A program made the position numbers and the translations under genes. From Formicarius rufipectus (lineage: Eukaryota > Chordata > Aves > Passeriformes > Formicariidae): DNA of 64,000 bases. Below, in pieces: positions 1-12,658 of this stretch. Numbering within the stretch: the stretch's first letter is position 1; each line of letters begins with the position of its first letter. The stretch covers positions 129,050-193,049 of the forward strand of contig VXAU01002073.1 of assembly GCA_013399695.1 (NCBI GenBank). The letters run 5' to 3'. Below the pieces are notes generated by a model. The model worked only from the letters and a program-made list of their open reading frames with translations, was not told the origin of the DNA and made no database searches.

Positions 1-975
1 ATTTTTATAGAAACATTTATACAAGTACACAACATCTGTTCAAAACATGGTTCCCAACCAGATCTGGATGTACTACAGATCACACAAAAGCTCAAGGTGT
101 TTGTTTGCTTAGTTTGGGGCTTTGTGGAGGTTTTTTAATTAAAAGAGAGGAGAAATTCAAATCAGACCACTAGTAAAGAAATGTCACGTCGCTACCTTTA
201 AATGTAAGGGGGAAAATCTAGCTAATTCTGGAAAACTTCCTTCTAAATAAGGACTTTTATGAGCAGAACCATAACCACACACCATTTATATCATGGACCC
301 ATGGCAAAGAAAGTGTCACCTCAATGTCCTGGAGCTTTGTACAATTTTTTTTCCTTAACTTTCTGGTTGAGACTGTGTAGTTTGGTAAGGACTCTGTAAC
401 AGCCCTTGATCAAAGGACAGTGGGAATATGTACAATAAAAGCCCAGCACCAAACCTCTGGGCTTCTATACTCTGTTGTTCTTTAATTAGCAACAATAAAA
501 TGTACCATGCAGTGCTGTTGTGAGGCTTTCCTAGTCACCCTGGTCGGGATTTTGGCTTTTGCCTTATTCATTTTTAGATTGCTGTATTAGTCTCAGAGAA
601 GCAGTAAAGGAAGGAAAACACTGAGATAAAACAGCAATAGAAATAGATGGATTAACTTTTCTGGATTTGGTAGAATAAAAACTACCTTAATTTCAAGAAT
701 TCTAAATTAAAAATATTGCAATACCTCCATAAACTTAGTCTGGAATATTCTGACACCTTCTGAATGTGTTCTCTGCAGCACTGGTAGTAGTAAACACATC
801 ACAGAGAATAAACATGGAGAGAACACACACAGATGCAAGGATTATACACATGCACTGGAGACAATTCTTGCTACTTGCAAAAAAAAAAGACATTTGAGTG
901 ACATATCCATTAATGAATAGGACTTGAAGAGCGTCGGAAGCCTTGTCTGGGACAGACAGATGTTAGGAAAAGGAA

Positions 976-1006
<31 letters not shown>

Positions 1007-1912
1007 CAATTTCTGCCCCTTTTTTTTTTCTCAACCTCATAGTTAGTAAAGCTCTTTTCTATAGTAGACAAATAGGATAGACAGTTATTTTTACCAAACT
1101 TTGAAAGCCAGTGTTAAATCCACTAGTAGCAAAAAAAANNNNNNNNNNNNNNNNNNNNNNNNNNNNNNNNNNNNNNNNNNNNAAAGAATATTGGTAAAGA
1201 AAATATTTAACATCTGAAAACTAAACAGAACCAGAATTGTCTCCAGCTACTGATATAGAGATAAAAATTACAAGTGAAAGACATCCAAGAGACAGATTAG
1301 TAAACTGAGCTATTGTTCAGTTAGGTAGGTCCAGCAACATAGAAGGCAATGCATGCATTTATATCCATTAAAATACGCTTCCAACATTCAAATTTCTTAA
1401 GCATAGTTTTACTTTAGGTGATTCTTCAGGCAAAGTTTAGAAGTGATTGGCATCTTTCTATAAAAACATTAATACATTAACCTTGTCAACTGTTGAACCA
1501 GTGGCCAAAACTAATTGAATTATAATGGGACAATTCACTCAGGATGGGGGGGAAATGATGCATTGATGCGAGGTTTATACTCAAAAGTTAACAGAATAAG
1601 CAACTGGCACTTAATGAGTATAGCTGTAATTTGGTGAGCTAAAGAAGAACCCCAGCTTTGACTATGCTACTGTCTTTATTTTGAGTTAAATGTTTTCGGT
1701 TGCTAACCATGAATAATGAAGCAGCAGAACAAAGTCAGAAACAGTGTTCAAAGTCCTGAATCAATTTATGCATCACTCTGGAAAACCAGAAACATTCACA
1801 CTTTACGATATTACTTTACTAAGTTACTTTACCACTCACTATCTTAGTCCTTCTTCCTTCATAGATGAAAAAAGGTTACTAGTCAGACAGGCTTAACCAA
1901 TGGATTAAAGTA
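1..1912 (-). other. Presumed 3' UTR and downstream noncoding sequence of the exon at 1913-2197
   Basis: If the minus-strand exon is real, transcription runs leftwards through this stretch. Reading the minus strand, a canonical AATAAA poly(A) signal lies at 1675-1680, about 235 nt past the stop codon, and is the nearest candidate 3' end. The UTR could also run further, even off the left edge. The rest is AT-rich with no open frame I would call a gene. An A-rich run at 977-1006 is followed by a T run at 1020-1029, and an assembly gap lies at 1139-1182. The UTR assignment is inferred from the exon call. Confidence 0.35.
1139..1182. other. Assembly gap (44 N)
   Basis: A run of 44 undetermined bases. 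The left flank ends in an eight-A run, so a homopolymer dropout is a likely cause. Confidence 0.98.
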
Positions 1913-2197
1913 TCATCCTGCATGGTCTTCCACCACAGGTTTGGCATCCTCACTGCACATCTGGGATGCTTCTGTGAGTGTCTTGAAATTGGCTCCCCAT
2001 CGGCACAGTTTGGATCCTCCAGCCAGAATGTGTTTAAAAAAACTTTCTCTCTGGTATTGGTAATATGTACTTACTGAAACATGATGATCCATTTGTTTAA
2101 TAAGGAAAATATTATTTGATTCACAGGCTAGAATAAATTCAACAAGGCAAATATCCTTACAGGGAATAATTTCCCGCTGTACTTCTGGAAGTTCTGA
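1913..2197 (-). CDS. Candidate terminal coding exon of an unidentified protein (94 codons plus stop)
   Basis: On the minus strand the frame is open from a splice acceptor (intron end GGTTTCATAG at 2198-2207) to a TGA at 1913-1915. The exon would begin in phase 0 with Ser-Glu-Leu-Pro. The acceptor's own TAG closes the frame upstream, as expected at an intron-exon border. Composition looks protein-like: mixed residues, few low-complexity runs and G/C-biased third positions in the C-terminal half. Visible features are cysteines at exon residues 13, 17, 25, 65 and 81, an aromatic stretch YYQYQ around 45-49, the string KLCRWGANFK near 63-72, and an acidic tail. No membrane segment or known catalytic motif is visible. 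The cysteine and tryptophan spacing could suit a secreted cysteine-rich module, for example an NTR-like one, but this is only a guess. Alternatively a shorter exon starts at the internal TTTCAG (acceptor at 2074-2075), or the frame is open by chance. Confidence 0.5.
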   Translation of the reverse strand, partial: SELPEVQREIIPCKDICLVEFILACESNNIFLIKQMDHHVSVSTYYQYQRESFFKHILAGGSKLCRWGANFKTLTEASQMCSEDAKPVVEDHAG

Positions 2198-2200
2198 CTA

Positions 2201-5200
2201 TGAAACCCTTGAAAGATACCTACATCCCCATAGTATTTCTCTCTGTTGTATGCAAAGAAATACTCAGGGGAAAAAAAAAAATAAATCCTGCTTTTTATAT
2301 ACAGAAATGGTTTTTGAAACCAAATATTCATTTCATCCCCATGAAAACAAAACGAAACCAAATAATCACTGATCCAAACCCACAATCTTTTTTTAGGACG
2401 TCCCTTTTGATAGATCTAAAACACAAAACCTTTCCACTGAAGATCCATAGAGCCTTACAGCTATACTAAAAATAGGTATAACAGCAGTACTTTATGAGTA
2501 TTAGTCTCCTGAAAAGTTGGCAAAATCAAGTTTTGGAAATTCAGCAGTAAAACCCCAACAGAACTCTTCAGCAGATATTTCAATTTTAAGACAAATGTCA
2601 AAACCAGCAAAATTGTAATGAGATTGAAAGTTCCTCAGTGAAACAGCAACAACTTTTTTTTTTTTTTCCCTCTGGAACTAGAGATTTTGATTTGTAATAC
2701 TGAAATTTCAGAATGCTTACAAGGATGAATGCACAACTTCTAAACATTTTCCACATTCCCTAAACATTTCCACCAAGAAACTGTTAATTAAAGATTGGAA
2801 AAGTAAAGGAAGGTGCCTGATAACAACATTCTAATGAGATCAGTGCTAAAAGTAAAACTAAATGCTTAAAGAACTGGATACTATATTCTTATGATGCAAG
2901 AGATTCTGAGGTTGTTACCTGAAGATCTGTTCAATGAACTCATCATTTATTATGATGGAAGTAATGATAGTCATGAGATCTTTACTTCACTGTTATCCTT
3001 TTCATTATTTATTTTTAGTTCTGTATCCACTAAAAGGCCCTGTTCCTACAAAACCATGCTTAACCACTTTCTGACTTTCTACATCAAATGTGTTTAATCA
3101 TGAATGGAAACAATAGACACATCCTCAAATACTAATGATTTGAAGTAGATAATTCTATGTTAATAGAAATCAATGTGATACTATTCATATCATCCCCCAC
3201 AACACTTTCAGACTGTAACCATTATTAGACTTTGGTGAATGATTTCCTGGTGCTTCTCTTTCAAAGTTGTCTCACCACATCCTTGATGGCAACAGCTGAA
3301 AGTAAGATAGATCCTGGTCTTATACTACTTCTGCAAGCAACAGCCAGTGGTTGTGAAAGGCAAGGTACACCTGAAAGTAGCTCAGATGATGCTGAAGAGA
3401 GGTAAAAAAAAGACTGTAGTTCATCCTTTTTTTCAATGCCAGTGGGAAATAATTATAATAAATCTGAGACTTCATATGAAAAATAAAACATTTTATCCCA
3501 CGCTGGTGCATTTAATCAGCAGAGGAGTAATTTTATCTCAACAGTGAACTATGACAGCTGTTTAGAATATGAAATGGTCTCTAATTAGATGCATATCTAT
3601 TGCTTTGTATTTGCCTAACCTTCATCATGATTTGGCTTAGAATAAGAATGTTAAGAACTTTTTTCCTGTATCAAAACTGTAAAAATAATTTTTTGTATCA
3701 CAGGAAAGGTCAATAATATTCATGAATGTTTAGTGTATTTATCAGTCTGACACAACCAGTAACTTATAATGAAAATAATCAAACACATAAAACAACATCC
3801 TTTCCCATTTAATGTGGACACAAATAATGACATCAGCTAATGCTGAGAGATAGAAAATCAACGTCATCGATTTAAAGTTTATCTGCAATGGAGGAATAAA
3901 ATATCAGATGGATTTTTAATGTAATGTCAATCTAAAACTCTTCTAATTACATTGACAATGAAGCAGGGCAATGGTGAGAAAAAATCTTTCAGAAGTAGTA
4001 TGTCATTATGGCAGACATGTTTTGCACTGGTACAAACTGTTCTCTGCATAGTAAAATACAACTTTATCTTCTTTAGTGAGAAATACTTGAAGTAATTGCA
4101 AACATTTGAGATGGATGAGATCACATAGATCTCCTTGACTGAACAAGGAGATTTCTGAGTGTCAGGGACCAATCATTTACATTCAGAAATGCCCAACAGA
4201 GTTTTGCCTCTGATGTCAGTAGAAACAGGAGCAGTCCCATGATTCACTGCACTGGAGTTCTCCAGAATGTAAAGTTACTCTGCATTGGGACAAATAGTTC
4301 ATTTTTTAATTTTAATTACTGCATGCAAGCTGCACCTTGATAAACATTAATTCTGCAACAAATAACAATAGACCTTAACAGCAATAAACAGCAATCAACC
4401 ATAAATGTGACTACTTTAGGTGCAGTCTGCCAGGAATGCACAAGGAATGACTTAAAATCCATATATAGTCCAAGATTCTGTAATTAAAGAAATTCTGTTG
4501 TCATTGTTTTAAATTATTTGCTATAACCTTCTACTTATGTTATGCAGATGCTATCAAGGAAAATGAGAAATTTGAACCATAAAATCTCATTTTCATTATG
4601 AAAAATTACAGTAATTACTTTTTTAATATGTATTATTTTCTGCATCCAATCTATAGCATTTTCCATTATTTAGTCCATTTGTTGCTGGTTTTATAATTAT
4701 ACATGAAAAAGCCCTTTCGATTTTAAAAAACAAGAAAACAAAAGTAAAATGTTGTCAGCAATGTTATTTAAGGTAATAGAGAGTTCTTACAGAAATAAAG
4801 TTATATTAGATCTCAGAAAAGGATAATACTTCTCTTTTTAAAAAGAGTATTGTCATCTTAGGATCTACTAGTCCTGAATCCACCAAGTAAATCTAAGAGT
4901 CCTCTGCAAATACTCTAAGTGGTTTTTCTTCTGCACAAGCACAACTCACGGATCTTAAAAAATAAAAATATCCTCCATATTTCTCCTAGATCAGCAACAC
5001 AAGAACCTGCTTCTTTCCTTTTGTAATGATTTCAGTGCTTATAGAGGCCATGTAAAAGCTTCTGCATGTTCCCTGTGACTGAATGTGTCAGACAAGACCT
5101 TCAGGAAAAGCCGTAGCAGACTGCATTTTTGCCAGAGACATGTAAGATAAGAATTTATTGTTGGTCCAGTTAATGTTTTAACCACCCAATCAAATTATTT

Positions 5201-7069
5201 AATTAATAAAGAAAAATCTCTTTAACTATAACATTCATGAGCTATTCTTTCCAAATATTACACATGCTCTGGATCCTGAGGTGAGCTGTTTCATTCTTTC
5301 CTCAAGAACTGTGAAAGGTTAAAAGTAGTTATCAATGACCTGAGGTCTGAACCTGAGGACATATTTGATCATGGTGATAATGATGGAGTCCTTTTCCCCT
5401 CAGTCTTGGTAACCACTTGGGTTATTTTCACATGTGTGCTTATCACGGCTTTCTGCCTCCTCCTTGGATCCTAGCTGCAGCTTGCACAACACAGCCCCTC
5501 AGTCCCAAATAGCCATTGTTGGATGCACAGTGACAAATCTAGGTTTGTCAGGCCTTCTAAACTCTGTAGGATTCATAGAACTGACACTAAACCAGGTGAG
5601 GTTATGGTCAGTTTACCACTAGGCTATTGTTAAAACTCACCAAAATCAACTGTGGCTAAGGTAAACCTATAGAAGTTCTGAGATCCTGCACTACTACATC
5701 AATACAAAGTCTATGGCCTTATTTTAGTAATGGCAGAACTATATTAGTCAGGCTACAGCCGTGAATGTCCTCCTGCCCAGCACTGCCCAGTGGAAAACAA
5801 TCTATTTATATGCCACCTGGGGACATTTCAGAAAATACATGAAGGCTGATGTTGCTTGAAGAAGAGTAGTTTCCTTCCCCTATGTACAATACAAAATTAA
5901 ATTAATTTAGCAATCCTAAAATTTACCTTGTAGAGGATATTGCATACATCACAGTTCAAGACTTCATTACCTAAAAATGTCAGGAAAAGTCATGAATTCT
6001 CTCATGCCCAAAAGATAAAAATGAAACTGGTGACATTATGAGACCCTCCCTTGTGAAATTTAGACAATTAAGGGACGTAACTTTGCACTGTCCTCAGACC
6101 AGTTGACATCATATGGATGAGGAAAGGACAAAATCAGAAGAAAAATGTGTTTCTCTATATTAATGCTAATCTAAAAAGTGACCTTCACCAGAACAAAACA
6201 AATACAAACAGGGCAGATAACAGATGGTTTATTCTTCCCTTGACAAAATAGTCAATAAATTTCTAAAGTGTCAAAATTTTTAGAGGTATAGAGGTCAGTA
6301 TCATTATAGATCCAAATAGTTAATGTGGATTATTACAGTGAGTATTCATTATTCTCAAAAAGTGATTGTTATAAACATTTTTCCATTAATGTGAAGCTTG
6401 TATTTATTCTCCTAATGTTGCATGGAAAAATACATTAGAGGATAAAAAAACAATTTTTTTTTTTTTAAATGCATAAAGGATTTATATAATGCTTTCCATA
6501 ACTTAGGTAACACTCTCCCAAAATCATGTTCCCTTTTGTTTCTATTGCTACGTACAATGATGAGCATTTATAGTCTTCATTTCTGAAATAGTCTAGCCAG
6601 TGGGATAAAATCCCGTTAAGTTTAACTTTTAACAGGGTTAGTCCTCCTGTCTCTCAATTCTTACATATGGTTAGTTTAATATATCTGTTTAATACATCTG
6701 AGGACAAGGTTTGAATTAGCAGATATATTTAAAGACTTCTAAAAATTATGAACAATTCATTCACACAAAAAAATAATGCTAATTGACAATTAATTTCCAA
6801 TATTCTAGAAAGTTAAACAGTGTATACAGTTTATTTCCTTCCTGTTTGATTGATCAGAGGAGGGATCACTGTTGTCTGACTGCATTTCTGCTGTTACTGT
6901 CTCTTGTGTTGATCAAAGAGAGGTAACGAGGCTAATTTCCTCTTCATGATCACTAAATTTTCCAATGAAATTCTGAAATCTCAAGGCACAAAAAAATTTC
7001 TTCACAAAATAAAAAGTATATTCTCACTTAAATATGTTTTTACAGCACCTTTTATATGCCTTACCCCAT
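2201..7069. other. AT-rich noncoding stretch, presumed intronic
   Basis: No recognisable repeat, RNA gene or exon was found. Open frames here are short, use low-complexity AT-rich codons and have no splice context. Short A or T runs occur near 2269-2281, 2649-2666 and 6454-6466. If the exon at 1913-2197 is real, this is the last intron of that minus-strand gene. Confidence 0.5.
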
Positions 7070-7295
7070 ACTTCCCAGGAAGTGTCTGGGTATCGCTTGC
7101 TAAAGGGATGTGGAGAATAAACCTTTTTCTCTTTGCTTTTATGTGAGCAAACTTGCCCTTTTGCTTTAGAAAACTGCCTTATCTCAAGCTGCAAGTCATT
7201 TTCCAACTTATTTTCCCTCACCTCTCTGGCTGGGAAGGGTAGTTGTAGGACAGCTTGATGGGCAGCTGGCATCCAGCCAAGGTCAAACCACCACA
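7070..7295 (+). mobile_element. 3' part of an avian ERVL-like LTR
   Basis: The segment follows the 3' half of a common avian LTR type: a TTTGCTTT stretch, then CTTATCTCAA, a pyrimidine-rich tract, and a terminal block GGCATCCAGCC ... ACCACCACA ending at 7295 with the expected CA. The 5' half is missing or unrecognisable, so the left border at about 7070 is approximate and no target duplication can be checked. The old minus-strand LTR at 44215-45482 carries a related terminal block. The match is to a consensus recalled from memory and is diverged. Confidence 0.6.
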
Positions 7296-7914
7296 GATGA
7301 GTATATTTCTTAATTAGAAATATGTAGCTCTTCAGCTTGCATCATTAGAATGGAATTTACACAGGGAATTAAACAAGGATTCTTTCAAAGAATGGCAATC
7401 CTGAAATTGTCATTATCACTCAGCAGTAAAAAATACAGATTCATCAGGGATCACATCATTATCATGTCTTTATGAAGATTAAAATAAATTTGCATATATA
7501 CATCAAGAAAGCAACTTTGGAAATATATTTTTCCTTAGATTACCTTTCAAAATTCAGACTTAAAGCAGTTAGGTCTTCAGCTTCAAAATGTTATAGGACA
7601 TGGGATAAAAATAACCCCAAGTCTCGAGGAAGCACCTATTTCCACAGAACAGCAGGATTACTCATTCTCAGAAACACTACCATAGAAGACAAGGTTATGT
7701 GCACTGAGCAGCTCCCTGAAAAGTCTGAATCATTACCATTAAAATAAATACCCAAATAAATTTCCTCTTGGCTCCACACATAAGTTCTGTTCAAGTTTTG
7801 AGATTTCAATATAATAGGTTGTCCATTCATTGTAGCTTTATCTCCTATCTCTACAAAATGTTTTGAAACAGAGATAACAGACTGAACTAGAGCAAACTAC
7901 AATCAAACCAGCAT
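7296..7914. other. Unannotated AT-rich stretch between LTR fragments
   Basis: No repeat or exon was recognised. A 91-codon frame at 7472-7747 lacks splice or promoter context and looks like chance. It may hold decayed provirus interior, but nothing in the sequence shows that. Confidence 0.4.
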
Positions 7915-7915
7915 A

Positions 7916-8140
7916 CAGTATTGTTGCAGAATGCATAAAATTGGATATTCTGTGAATATTCTGTGAACAATTCATTGTGCAGTTCCCAGGANAGCATAGA
8001 TTATAAATACAGTGTGTGATATGTTAATAAAGCTTTTTCCTTTCGGCTGGACTCACTGCATGGAGTGGGTGTGTGAGTGTGTGAGCCTTAAGGGGCCCGT
8101 GCTGCCCTGAATTGGCTCTGGGTGAGCTCTCGTGTGAGCT
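7916..8140 (+). mobile_element. Possible LTR fragment (TATA, poly(A) signal and U5-like tail)
   Basis: A TATAAATA motif at 8002-8009 is followed within about 20 bases by AATAAAGC at 8025-8032. Next comes a GC-richer tract with a GTGTGTGAGTGTGTGAGCC stretch that stands out from its AT-rich surroundings. That order (TATA box, short R, poly(A) signal, U5) is what an LTR shows. Neither TG/CA border nor a target duplication could be fixed, and one base (7992) is undetermined. It lies between two better supported LTRs, which raises the odds, but a chance arrangement is possible. Confidence 0.3.
7992..7992. other. Single undetermined base
   Basis: One N inside the possible LTR fragment. Confidence 0.98.
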
Positions 8141-8319
8141 CTTGTATTTCTATATAGAGATATATATATTTTTTATTTTATTTTACTTTACAGTATATAT
8201 TACAGTCTTAGTCTTACAACCTAAGAAGGTAGGAAGAGATGGTGATTATAAACAGTTTTTATGGAAAGAAATTAACAATAAATTGTATTTTCTTTAGTAT
8301 TCCAGGCAACTCTAGTTGG

Positions 8320-8740
8320 TGTGGGATATGAAAATAGCTTGGCTTCACAAAAGCTGACTGGAAAGTCAAAGAGGCCTTGAGAAAGTACTGGGAGTATCCC
8401 AGAACTGATTAAACTCAACCAAGTCTGCTGACATCTACTGCCTCAGTATCTCCAGGCCACCTACAGCTGACAAGATTTGTGGGCTTCTGTGTACTCCCCC
8501 TAAGCCAGATGGACTCTCATGTATAAAGTGCCTTTGTTTCTTCTGACCTCGCATTCCTAACTGCCCTCAATAGCAACCTTAATGTAATTTTCTGTAATAT
8601 CTCCTCCCATATTTAGCATAAAACCAGCCCCTGAAAAACAAATGAATACTTACTTCCTGAACCTATTTATTGTATCTTGTAACTTCAATAAACGTTCCTG
8701 TTTGCCCCCCCACAAACGAGGACCATGCCCGACCACTACA
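8320..8740 (+). mobile_element. 5' LTR of a truncated endogenous retrovirus (same family as 59760-60192)
   Basis: This 421-bp block begins TGTGGGATATG and ends CCACTACA, giving the TG...CA borders of an LTR. A poly(A) signal AATAAA lies at 8687-8692, 48 bases before the end. A second copy of the same block at 59760-60192 shows the same borders, including the internal landmarks GGAAAGTCAAAGAGGCCTT and TATCTCCTCCCATATTTAGC, so the boundaries rest on two copies. A primer-binding-site-like sequence follows two bases after the end, so this is a 5' LTR with retained leader and not a solo LTR. No gag, pol or env frame and no 3' LTR follow: the provirus is truncated or rearranged. The base order suggests an ERVK-like or related avian class, which I could not verify. 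Confidence 0.82.
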
Positions 8741-8742
8741 AA

Positions 8743-8760
8743 TGGTGCCCGACCAGGGGA
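8743..8760 (+). other. Retroviral primer-binding site
   Basis: TGGTGCCCGACCAGGGGA starts with TGG two bases after the LTR end, the standard place for the tRNA primer-binding site. It differs at four of 18 positions from the tRNA-Lys3-type site (TGGCGCCCGAACAGGGAC), so the primer tRNA is unresolved. The spacing and the TGG start support the call more than the match does. Confidence 0.7.
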
Positions 8761-9801
8761 CGGTGAACCCTGGCTTCTAATGTTTAGAAGCTAGCTAGCC
8801 AGAGCCATCGAGCTTAAGCATGGAAAGCTTGGTTAGTATGAAGGACACCTCAGTAATTTTATTAGGACATGGAAGTAGAAGATGATTAAAAATAGGGTGG
8901 TAAAAAAGGTGGTGTAAAACCTCACAATTTGCAATGAATGTATTGCACCACCTTACCTTCTCACTTCTCGGATAAGCCATAAAAGCTCTAGATACATCTT
9001 AGAAGTTTATAAGGAAATAAACTTGGCATTTTTTTCAAAACATTCAGAACCAACCATACCTGTGTCACCCAGTTTCCACTGACTGATTTCCCAACCCTCC
9101 TGTTCTGTGTGGAGCTATTGATGGGGGCAGTGGAGAGTAGGACACTTTATATTATGAATATGCTATCAGCCAGGGTAAAAGGATAAACCCAAATGGCAAA
9201 TTAAGTTAGAACTTATATAGCAGAAGACTACTTCTCTGGTTTTCCTAGACAAAAGCCAAAAAAAACAAACAAGACAGATCACAATAAAAGTAATTATAAC
9301 ACTGAAAGTGTGGGGAAGGAGATGGAAAACTAATATCTGATCTTTACAGTGTTTGTCTTACAGTGTGAACTGAAAAGGAAGAAATACAAAATAGGAAAAA
9401 AATTATCCTGAGAACTGATATTCCTACTAAGACAAACTAATGTTAAAGAAGTGACTGACATGGGAAATGAATCATAATGAAAAAGTCTGCAAATCAAGAA
9501 CTTGTTGTCTGGTAAATGGACAGAGATTCTAAGTCTGAAAATTTTTGTCATTTCAAAGATATGCAAGGGAATGTAGGGAACAGATTTTGAAAACTGTTGT
9601 TAATAATTCTGGCTTGTCATAGGTGAGGTAAAAAACTGATCAAGTTTCCAGCATCTGTGCTATTTACTGTTTCTCTATTCATAGTTCATACATAGGAACA
9701 GAACTCAAGGGCACCACCCTGTACCTTTTAGTATATGTGAGATTCAGTACTGAAATTCTAATGCATATAAGACAATCCTGATTAAATGGTCCTACACGCC
9801 G

Positions 9802-9851
9802 AAAAAAATAAAAAAATTAAAAAATAAACAAAAATAAAATAAAATAAAAAA
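9802..9851. repeat. A-rich low-complexity tract (AAAAT/AAAAC type)
   Basis: Fifty bases composed almost only of A with interspersed T and a single C. It could be the decayed poly(A) tail of a retroposon, but no body was recognised next to it. Confidence 0.85.
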
Positions 9852-12639
9852 CCCCTTCTTACAAAGGATGAATGTGGAAGCAACTGAGAAGCTAGTTGTT
9901 TTTTATCTACTAACATGATAGATTAGATTTTTTAAGCAATGTGATCTCATCTTATTCACTCATGTACCTCTACATGCTAAAATGAGATGCCAGGTGCACA
10001 TCAGATGCCTAAAGACCTACCCATGCAGTTTTATATGGAAAACAATTATTTGGCAGTTTAAGCAATTTATATTTGTAGCATTAATACACTGAGATTGCCT
10101 ATATCTGGAGCAGACTCACCCCTCTCCCCAGCTGAGCAAAATGAGGACATAAAAAATATTAAAAAATTAAACCTGTCTAGCTAACTTGACAACAGCTGAT
10201 GAAATGAACAATTTGGTTAAGTGTAATGCAATTAGCTTTCAGTAACATGCTTGACTTGATACAATATTAAATATTAGTGAGAAGTCAGAAAACCAGAAAA
10301 TCAGCATGCTACAGATTACACATGTTAAGCTCTGAATAACCAGCAAGTCACAAAGTATAATTAATTCTAGAGCAAAGACTCCTCAGGGAGCAGGTATGGA
10401 TCTTAGAGATCCCACAGGCATCAGCTCCTGTTTCTGCTCTGTGTGTAAGGTGGTTAGCCAACAAAAAACCCAATTAAATCCTTATTGACTAAGTTTGTAA
10501 ATGACAACAAAATACAGAAGAGAATATGTAACAAATAAATAACAGTCTTTATTTTTTAGTGAGGTAGCTAAAACTAAACCTTGCATAACATTATGGCAAA
10601 GTTTAACATTAATGTAGCAAGTACTTAGAGAATAGAAAATGCTGGCAGGTAGTGGCTGTGAAGAATTAAATCTCATGATACAGAAAAATCTTACTACCTT
10701 TGTATCTGCTTTGAAAGTTACCAAATTGTTGCATCCAGCTTCAGTGTTCAAAACTGAAAAATAACTGGACAATGATCAATGGACTAGAAATGTGAGGTGG
10801 AACACTTCCATTCATTTGTTCTGTTGAAAAAAAGAAAAAAATTATGGTCCCTTATTTACAGTTTATATATCAACATGTGCAGGTATATACATAAATATTA
10901 GTGCATACTGAATTTATAACACATTGAATTTAGTAGCGATGACAGATCAACTTTTTTTACAGTGGTAAGAAACAGTCACGTTGACAAAAGCTGGTTATCT
11001 TGTTCCAATGAATTCATTAGGTATACACATTGATTTCAGTATCTTCTGCTTTTTGTTTTAGGGGGTTTTTTTCCTTCTTTTTTATTTTTAATATAGCATC
11101 AAAACAACCTCTTTCTGCTCTCTTACTTTGTTTATTTGTGTTTACCAACCTAAAGGATCCAAACTAAAATAAATATCTATGAAAAGATAGTATTCTGCAG
11201 GCCTCCTGGAGTCTGCCACACTGATGTGATCCACAAATATATAAATAAATAAATATATTTTGCATTTTCATCTTTATTACTAAAATTAATTAACTTTCTA
11301 ATTTTAAAGATGAAGTTAATTATTAACAGCATGGAAAAATATTATAGATGAAATCAATTCCCCTTTGCTGAGAGTTTTAAAATAAAAGCTAAATATTTTT
11401 TAAAAAGATATCTTCCAGTTAAGACTCATGTCCCAGTCTCAAAAAGAGGTATTAATTCAGAAGATCTTTATGCCTTTCAAAAGAGAGAGTAGGTCATGTT
11501 TCTTCCTCCTTTAACTTAAAAAGGAATTTTTTTAAAAGTAGAAGAAAAATGCTCCAGAGTTAGGCTGATACAGAACTTTTCCTTCACTTTTATTTAAACT
11601 TTTTTTTTCATGGTACCATCGAAGGAGAAAGGTCATGTAATATCAATTAGAAATATAATGACATGTCAGCCCAGTAAGGCAGCAAGAAAGGAGAAGAAAG
11701 GCAAGCAGGAAGTGCCTTTTCTTGCCCTATAAAATATGGATATTGTTTCTAGAGTCCCCTTTGCAAAGCTGATTTTGGAGTAAAATTTTGTTGTCACTTT
11801 TTCCAGTGCAATATAACTGAAAAGCCAACCAGATCAATTCCATCTTTTCCTGCCACTTATGCTTCCACAATCAGTCATAGAATGAATGAGCCCTTGCAGA
11901 AAGTATCCTTCTGAAATTCCCTTGCCTCTCCTACCAAACTGTTTAAAGACATTTCTCTGTCATGCTGTTGTCTTTTGCACAACCCCTATGCAAAAACATA
12001 TAAATACCATAGGATCAAGAAAACACTTTAAACTATCTATACTCTTTATACTTCTCCTATCCTCATTTTTAATTACAGTACAATTATTTTATGAATAATT
12101 TCCAAGAATTTCATTTAACTATAAGATACCAGTATGAAAAGTTTTGGCTAAATCACTGAGGTTTAACTTCATCAGAAGAAACTCGAAAACAAGGCTTCCA
12201 ATGGAAACTGCTGGACAACACAATGAACTTTATTTCAATTCCACTATAATAAAAACTACAATCAAAACATCTTTGAAACATTGAAATAAAATATTGTAAA
12301 TTAAAAAGCAAAGCAAAACAAACCAAAACAAATTCTTCAATGTTTTTAAAAAATCATTTGTCATTGTTATAATTTATATTCTAAGCCTGGATATATAATC
12401 CAGAAACTCAGGATTTGTAATTTCTTTCCTGCTTTTGTTTTTGAAAGAATTCCTTCTTTATTTTTTTCCTACCAGCTGGCCTAATTAGTGCTAAAAATCC
12501 ATAATAAGGACAATTATGACTAAAATCTGAATTACCCTTTCCTTTGTTAGTTATTAGCAGCACAAAACTCATTACTTATTACTGTTGTGAAAACCATAAC
12601 AAACATGAAACTTTTAATTAGGTTTCAATAATATTTAAC

Positions 12640-12658
12640 TTTTTTTTTTTTTTTTTTT
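12640..12658. repeat. Poly(T) tract
   Basis: Nineteen consecutive T. No adjoining retroposon body was recognised. Confidence 0.9.

Noticed and set aside
8036..8052. CGGCTGGACT shared with the GC-rich retroposon end (36193-36203)
   Set aside because: Ten bases only, with unrelated flanks on both sides.
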